From: Elmis aenea | Lineage: Eukaryota > Arthropoda > Insecta > Coleoptera > Elmidae | DNA length: 64,000 nt | Reading direction: 5' to 3' | Assembly: GCA_947652605.1 (NCBI GenBank) | Contig: OX393581.1 | Location: forward strand, 13,706,640-13,770,639 | In this document: piece by piece, positions 58,278 through 64,000 of the stretch | Layout of the letters: each line of letters begins with the position of its first letter | Numbering within the stretch: the first letter of the stretch is position 1 | Notes under the pieces: generated by a model | Database searches by the model: none | Told to the model about the DNA's origin: nothing | The model's input: the letters and a program-made list of their open reading frames with translations, nothing else | Program-made: the position numbers and the translations under genes

Positions 58278-59148
58278 CTATGATAAGGTTGAAAGCAAGG
58301 TATATGTAGGATATTGGTCTAGCAAGTAAAGCACTGTAGATGAACATTTACCAAATTTACTCGCCATTATTTCATTTCCTCGATAAGTTTTTCCTTGGTA
58401 AGGATCAAAGGCGATTAGATAACCAGATGGTGAATTTTGACACCAAACCTTGTATCCAAATCGTATTGGTTTATTTCTAATCGCTTGCTTACATCCGTGC
58501 CTACCGAAGTATTCCACCATTGCCTCATCATGCGATATTGCTGAGGTTTTGAATATATGAAATTAATGGTCGTAATTTGGAAAACTTATCGAGCTTGTCT
58601 AAGTTTAAATTTGATTTAAAATTAAGTGATTTCATGATATTATCAAATCTATCCCTCCGCATAGATTCATATATCGCAATGTTGCGCAAATCACTACATG
58701 TACTCCAATACATTGCTTTTCCTGGCAATGGATTGTACCCAGAAACAATTAAAATGGCAAAAAATACTCGCAGTTCCTCTTTGGTTAATTTTATATCTGG
58801 CCAGTTTTTTGATAAGCAATATTCGGAACTGGCAGTAATAATTAATTCGATTAAAGTATCATCAAAAAACCGTTCAAAATATTGAACAGCAGTGACTTCA
58901 TCAATATTTTCTTCTGCCATAAGATGAAATTGACTAGGTTGTATATGTATAATTTTTAGGTTGGAAATAGTTGAAACTTCTTTTCTGGTCTGTTTTTTCT
59001 CTTCCGGTGCCATTATTTGATTTCTGGATAAACAGTTTATATTCGTCCCTTCTTCTTCATCTGAATCTTCGTCTGTTAGCTCATTAACTGCAGGTGGTTC
59101 AATAAAAATATCGTGGTCACTATCATCATTTTCTAACAAATCCATCAT
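58278..59148 (-). pseudogene. piggyBac transposase, frameshifted and truncated
   Basis: Likely start MMDLLENDDSDHDIF (ATG near 59148), with an acidic N-terminus typical of piggyBac transposases. The conserved block 'TAVQYFERFFDDTLIELI', then 'LTKEELRVFFAILI' and 'YWSTCSDL' follow. The first frame stops at 58528. The next frame carries SHDEAMVEYFGRHGCKQ, containing the first catalytic Asp, and PIRFGYKVWCQN, then ends at 58278. The regions of the second and third catalytic Asp and the Cys-rich C-terminus are missing, so it cannot act. A few residues appear deleted at the frame junction. Confidence 0.85.
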
Positions 59149-59186
59149 TTCGGCTACACTCAAAAATCTAAGGACAAATAGGGTAT

Positions 59187-59406
59187 AATACAATCTTGGT
59201 TTCCGGGTTTGGAACCGCGTCTTCTATATTTAGAAGTAGTTGACGTTTCGACCATTGTGTCTTGGTCTTTTTCAAAACGTTTTGAAAAAGACCAAGACAC
59301 AATGGTCGAAACGTCAACTACTTCTAAATATAGAAGACGCGGTTCCAAACCCGGAAACCAAGATTGTATTATGGATAACGGCCGCGAAAGCCTTAAGAAT
59401 AAAAAA
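59187..59406 (+). mobile_element. retro-type insertion with a perfect 188-bp palindrome
   Basis: The 14-bp sequence GACAAATAGGGTAT occurs at 59173-59186 and 59407-59420. The insert starts with two 94-bp arms that are exact complements (59185-59278 and 59279-59372), then 'tggataacggccgcgaaag' and an A-rich tail (AATAAAAAA, 59398-59406). Long variable-length duplication plus an A-rich tail indicates target-primed reverse transcription. The arm contains 'ggtcgaaacgtcaac', a motif common in Penelope-like and related repeats. The two ORFs here are the same arm read both ways. Confidence 0.75.
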
Positions 59407-59820
59407 GACAAATAGGGTATGTTAGTACATGCATTCTCCTAGCGTCGTCATATGACGACAATCAAATTTATAGCGAAATAACTTCCTTATAAATGTCATT
59501 ATAAATAATTACATTTTATATAAAAAACACTTGACTATTATATATTCAAAATATGTAAACAAATAAAATATTTTTACCGTAATTATATTATTTAGTACTT
59601 ACTTTTTTGACGACGTCATGGTTTTCGTGTTTTAACAATTAAATATGTTCGAAGTCTGCAACTTACTGCGATGCAATGGCTACATTTATGAAAACAATTG
59701 TTTACCTGATTAATTAAACTTAAGCTGACAGGTTTAAAATCATCAGGTCTCTGACAATACACCGTTATTACAGGACAGGTAAACGTCGTCATTTGACGAC
59801 GCTAGGAGAATAAGGGTTAA

Positions 59821-60324
59821 TGAGATATTACTTGCTAGAACTATTTTTGTAAATAAAACACAAAATCCAGAAAAATCGTATTGACCAATCACTTATTAAA
59901 GCTATCTATAAAAAAAGAAACAAAAAAAACAACTAACCAAATATCAAATGACAGTACCTATTAATTGTCGGCGGTATCATTTATTAGCATTTTCTTCGAA
60001 AAACCAACCAAAAATCCAAAACAAATCAATAATTAATTAGAACTTTCTGTTTTTACACGGTTTCTATGGCAAAGGTAAAATTTTTCATTAGTTGCAAATG
60101 TGCCCATAATTACATAATAACAAATTTGCTACGAATGCTATCGAATTACACAACAATACTACAAAATTGTAACAAATGATACCGTAGTCAGTTGATACTG
60201 TCATTTGACATTTAATCAGTCGTTTTTTGTTTTTACTCTCATAGATAGCTAGTAATTGGTAAAATACGATTTTTCTTGATTTTGTGACTTGATTATAAAA
60301 ATAAATGTAGCAAGTAATATCTCA
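59821..60324. mobile_element. MITE with TTAA duplication
   Basis: Perfect 17-bp TIRs TGAGATATTACTTGCTA and complement, within arms of about 90 bp that also share 'aaaaatcgtattg'/'agctatcta' blocks. TTAA lies at 59817-59820 (shared with the piggyBac end) and 60325-60328. The ends lack the CCC of the adjoining piggyBac, so it belongs to another TTAA-using family. Confidence 0.8.
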
Positions 60325-60703
60325 TTAAAAAGAGAAAAAAAAGCACATTTAACTATTTCATAGCCAACTTCGCAGCCCATAAGAAAATATGAAATTAGGG
60401 GTCATATCTCGAAAATGGTAAATGATAAAAAAAATCTAAAATAACAGTTACATTCTACATCAAAAAGTACCTTAAGTAAAATACCAATAAATTGATCTCG
60501 TGCATACAACAAAAAGTTATGAGAAAAAAAAATTCATAATTTTCATAGTTTTTGCAATAACTTCTGAAGTACGAGGATTTTTGTACTTTCAAAAATTGAT
60601 TGTAGCTCCTCACCTTTTGGAATAATTGATCTAATTTAAGCAAATCTGTATCTCTTATGATAAGCGAGATCCCCATGCTGCAAATGATATCTGGGACACT
60701 CTG

Positions 60704-62093
60704 TAAAATTTTTTTTTTTTTAAATTGTGCCATTTTTACTCGTACCGTCCAAAAATGTTATGTTTTTTTTATCTTAAAATACTTTTCTTGCAATTAATTT
60801 CAAAATCTAAACAAAACCATCTTTAATTATTTTTATTTCAAAAACAGCCGGTAATGCACCACTTACCGTTTTCAAATAAATAATTTCTTCAGTTTAGTAT
60901 AGTTTCAAACAAGCAAACATTATGGTATCTGCTATTTAAAATCTGTAAACTGATTCAATTACCAATGTACACGATGTACTTAATAATATATATTACAGTG
61001 TCGTGTAAGCTACAATAGAAACTCATCCGTCATAGCCAACTAAGCTCCGAGTAAACATAGCAGGAAGCTTGCAGTAGTGTAACCAGCGGCTACATTTTCC
61101 TGAAACTCGCTTACAAATTCTCTCCGTTTAGCGGCAAACGCTACTACCTATACACCTATACATAATAATTTTAAAATTTATATTTATTGTGACACCGCGT
61201 TTGCCTCCGAGGCAGCGCTGCGAATAGAGATTTTACACAAATAAATAACGTTGCTTTAGGTATATTAAATGCTAATGCTTCGTAGCGGTGCATAATTTAA
61301 AGTGATTTTTCATGAGTGCACTCTTATTGCGTTTGTGTAACTTCCTTGCAGTTATAAAAGTGACTTTAAATATTAGAGCGGTTTATATATTTCAGCTGAG
61401 AACAATTTGGATGTTTTATGGTTTACAGTAAGTATGTGTTATTTTAGTTACGAACGAGAAAAGAACACTCGACTGTATTCAGTTTTTCTGCTTTTAACTT
61501 TTCCTTTACCGATGTTTTCGCTTATTATTACAATTTAGTTGTGTGCCTTGAATAAAAAGTGAACAAAACAGAAACTTTGTTCAATTTATTCGTGAAACAC
61601 GAGCACATTAGGTAGATTAGTACTTTGCGTTGCGAAGTTAAAGATTAGTTAATGATTAGTGTTTGCGAAAAACTGTACAACTTCTTGTTAAAATCTTGAA
61701 AGATTGATTTCTTAGTGCTTTAAAAACACTTCATCAATGGTAAAATTGAACCGTAGTTTAGATTTAAAAAACGGAAGTTGCAGCTTATAGTTCCATGACC
61801 ATTTACGGTGCTTTTTTGTTAAACTTAAATAGTAATGTCACCTGAAGAATAAGAAACTGGCCATCAAAAGCCTCCTCCGGTAGGAAACCAAAGATTGTAC
61901 AGTTTTCAGCTATCAAAAACAAGAAGTTGTTGAATTAATTTTGATATAGGTGCGTTTAATTTAAAGTGACCAGCCGTCACCCATTAGGGGAAATTGGCCC
62001 ACATTTAAACTTATTATTCCCCACTCATAAATGTCCACCAAAACGTCAAAATTCAAATGAAAGTTCACATGAGTTTTCTTATTTAAACAATAT
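60704..62093. other. unannotated intron with a possible short exon
   Basis: No repeat is recognised. At 61396-61427 a 32-nt segment lies between a TATATTTCAG acceptor and an ACA|GTAAGT donor. In the exon 1 phase it reads AENNLDVLWFT with no stop and would leave phase 0. A TTATAAAAG lies at about 61351, so an alternative first exon is also possible. 61010-61240 is relatively CG-rich. All weak evidence. Confidence 0.3.
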
Positions 62094-62544
62094 AGGTTTG
62101 TTCCAACAAGCGATTTAAAACCAATCCATGGATCAGTCCATGAACTAGTTTATTCGCATGCGTGAGCTATGTACTAATTGCCCAGTAGTAGCCGTTGTTG
62201 GAACGCTTTTACGACTGGCCCAACTGTAAATGACATTTGTGTCCATTGGGTTCATAGAAATGAGCGCATCGCAAGGGTAAACAGTAAACACCTTAAGAAT
62301 CCAGTACTAAATGGGTTGGGAGTGTGATGCATAGCTACCAGAGCTCACGTTAGTTATGAACAGCGCATGCGTGTAAAAATACCAGAAACAGTTCGTCCCT
62401 TCGTTCATAGACTGTTTTGATCATCTGCAAACGAATGACTGACCGTCCGGTGAACTGTCAGAGAATGTGATGGAACGCGAAATTGATACTGCGCAAAATC
62501 CTAACAGTGCGTCGCATGGTCCATGGACTTGTTGGAACAAACCT
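62094..62544 (+). mobile_element. MITE family M1, copy 4
   Basis: Clean ends AGGTTTGTTCCAACAAG and CTTGTTGGAACAAACCT. The interior is colinear with copies 2 and 3. Lies directly before a hAT relic. Confidence 0.85.
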
Positions 62545-62870
62545 TATATTACAGAAAAACAGTATCGGATTAATGTTAATATAGAATTGGATGTGAAGTG
62601 GGTGGAGATCTTCAAATATTTTGAGCAATGCCAACATTTAAAAAGAATCATTGAATTTGCGTGTTCTTTACCTGGTACTAATGCTTCGACTGAGAAGATT
62701 TTTTCGTTAATTAGTAAATAAATGACATCAGTAAAAACTTAATTAAATGTTGCAACACTAACAAGGGCAATACAAACAAAATACAATTTGAATGTTTCTC
62801 GTCACGAAGTTTATATTTTAAAAAATGATAAAAAATTACTTAAAAAATACAGTTTTTGATATTGCAATGT
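62545..62870 (+). pseudogene. hAT transposase C-terminal relic
   Basis: From about 62640 the text reads 'IIEFACSLPGTNASTEKIFSLISK', a stop, then '.MTSVKT.LNVATLTRAI', '.YNLN' and 'ILKNDKKLLKK'. This is the hAT dimerisation region (usual form 'SLPGTNASVERIFSLMN'). The upstream transposase is absent. Dead fragment. Confidence 0.75.
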
Positions 62871-64000
62871 TTATGTAAAAGGTTAATATTAAACTTAACC
62901 AAAATGTAATTTTTAAAGACAAATACACACACATTGCTAGTCATTTGGTGGCCAAATTAACTAGTTTTGACGTCATATTTTTTTGTGATAATATAATATT
63001 TTGCTTCTATAGGTATATTTTTTTTAACTAAAAATGTCCCCCATTTGACCCAAAAACATCTGGTAACTTTAGTTTAGGTGATAATTACCGCTTTAGAGTT
63101 GTTAAATGGACTAAACCTATCAGTTAAATTGCACCTGTACAAGTAGATTAGACATCTGTAATCTATAATCTGTTATTAAGTAATTCTTATGCAATTTTAA
63201 GCAAATTTCTACACTGAAATTGGACAAAAATATTGTAAATCTTGAATGTATCGTAGAATTGTAGAACTCACAAAATGCGATGAATTGACAAGAAGAAAAA
63301 GACAGTTACGTTTTGTAAGTCATCTTATTTATAATTCAGGGATTGGGCTTTGAAGTAGTTGATCAGATCCGTTCCCATGTGACTTATCAACTTGTCCTTC
63401 GACGAAAAAATATTGAATTTATGTCAGCTTAAAAGACAACAAATGCTGTTGAGACTTAGATTGCAAGATGTAGCAAAAATTCTGTTGCAAGTATTTTTAT
63501 TTTACAAACGTATTTAGCACTGTCAAGTATTGAATTATTATCTATTAGATAGTTAATTTGTTCTGATCAGACGATTGTGGGACATAGAAGAATTTTTAGA
63601 GCGTTAATGGAAACTTTAGATTATTGTTCAATCCACCACGATGTACTTAAAAAAGTTGCTTGTTTTGTGGTATTATTATCTAACAAAAGAAGTATACCTT
63701 GAAGACAGACGAGTCTTTCTCAATCAAAATGCTAAAGGGTCAATTGTATTTTTCGCCCTTCAGGCTCGCTTTATTGTTCTTCTGTATAAATGGTACGAGG
63801 GTTGATTTTTATATTTGCGGTATGGTGAGAAAGAAACTGAAAGAGTCAAGTTTTATAGCTAATTTTAACTTTTAATATATTCTTCTCAAATATGTCTACA
63901 TTTGTTACTTCTTTTAATAAATTTTTCTAGACCTTTATATAAATAATTTTCGGATTTGTGTCAGGTCTTATCTATATTGCTTTTGCTTGCACATCCCCAG
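62871..64000. other. unannotated intron to the window edge
   Basis: No exon, RNA or known repeat is seen in the last 1.1 kb; the next exon of the + gene, if real, lies beyond the window. Confidence 0.4.

Larger units (their letters stand above)
58009..59816 (-). mobile_element. piggyBac transposon, defective
   Basis: Ends CCCCTATTCTCC and complement CCCTTATTCTCC, and TTAA at 58005-58008 and 59817-59820. Subterminal copies of 'gtcgtcatatgacgac' and 'cgacgctagg' occur near 58140-58165, 59440-59460 and 59785-59810. It contains a truncated transposase gene and a retro-type insertion at 59187-59406. Confidence 0.85.
57628..60703. repeat. foldback element family F3, split at its centre
   Basis: Arms 57628-58008 and 60325-60703 are inverted repeats of about 380 bp. 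They start CAGGGTGTCC and end GGACACTCTG, with TA on both flanks. Shared blocks include 'catggggatctcgctta', 'aggagctacaat', 'cccctaatttcat' and 'agttaaatgt'. Without the inserts the arms would meet at a central TTAA. Everything in 58009-60324 arrived later. Confidence 0.8.

Noticed and set aside
59160..59415. ORFs on both strands with identical protein text
   Set aside because: Both come from the perfect palindrome; not genes.

Overview
The window looks like euchromatic DNA of an insect, perhaps a beetle (order not determined). It is strongly AT-rich, has no dense genes, and is crowded with short decayed transposable elements typical of insect genomes: jockey, RTE-type and RNase H-bearing non-LTR elements, mariner, hAT, piggyBac, a Helitron and many MITEs and foldback elements. 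I saw no rRNA or tRNA genes, no CRISPR array and no clear viral insertion.

The main hypothesis for a host gene is on the + strand. A CpG-rich promoter-like stretch (about 4440-4800) is followed by a long leader and a first coding exon (5921-6122). That exon ends at a textbook 5' splice site, AG|GTAAGG, in phase 1. No second exon of normal size is recognised to the right, so nearly all of 6123-64000 reads best as one very long first intron. Two sites in it have a polypyrimidine tract and CAG fused directly to GTAAG (18698/18699 and 47177/47178). This is the form of insect recursive-splicing 'ratchet' points. Each is followed within 42-49 nt by a second possible donor, which outlines two mini-exons. 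Read in the phase left by exon 1, the mini-exons share a short peptide pattern (GK..KVL[L/F]R). One is 49 nt long and shifts the frame; the other has an in-frame stop.

Layout: 1-4440 holds a MITE, a 52/104-bp minisatellite split by a foldback element, and unrecognised DNA. 4440-6122 holds the promoter, leader and exon 1. 6123-18600 is dense with nested retroelement fragments. 18699-18747 is ratchet 1. 19-24 kb holds foldback repeats and a jockey 3' end. 24084-25394 is a full-length mariner with defined TIRs and TA duplication. 26.8-36 kb is mostly unrecognised intron plus a few relics. 36-40.7 kb holds composite inverted-repeat elements, including nested hairpins. 41.8-46.3 kb has four hAT-type MITEs packed with GCTCC pentamers. 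47178-47219 is ratchet 2. 48-54.7 kb is a further MITE, Helitron and hAT cluster. 57628-60703 is a foldback element whose central TTAA took a piggyBac and a second TTAA element, the piggyBac itself carrying a palindromic retro-insertion. 62-63 kb holds a MITE next to a hAT C-terminal relic.

The retroelement pieces do not work together as genes; they are dead copies layered by nested insertion, and target-site duplications often give the order. What may be functional is the promoter, exon 1, the ratchet points, and some repeat-free intron stretches that could be regulatory.
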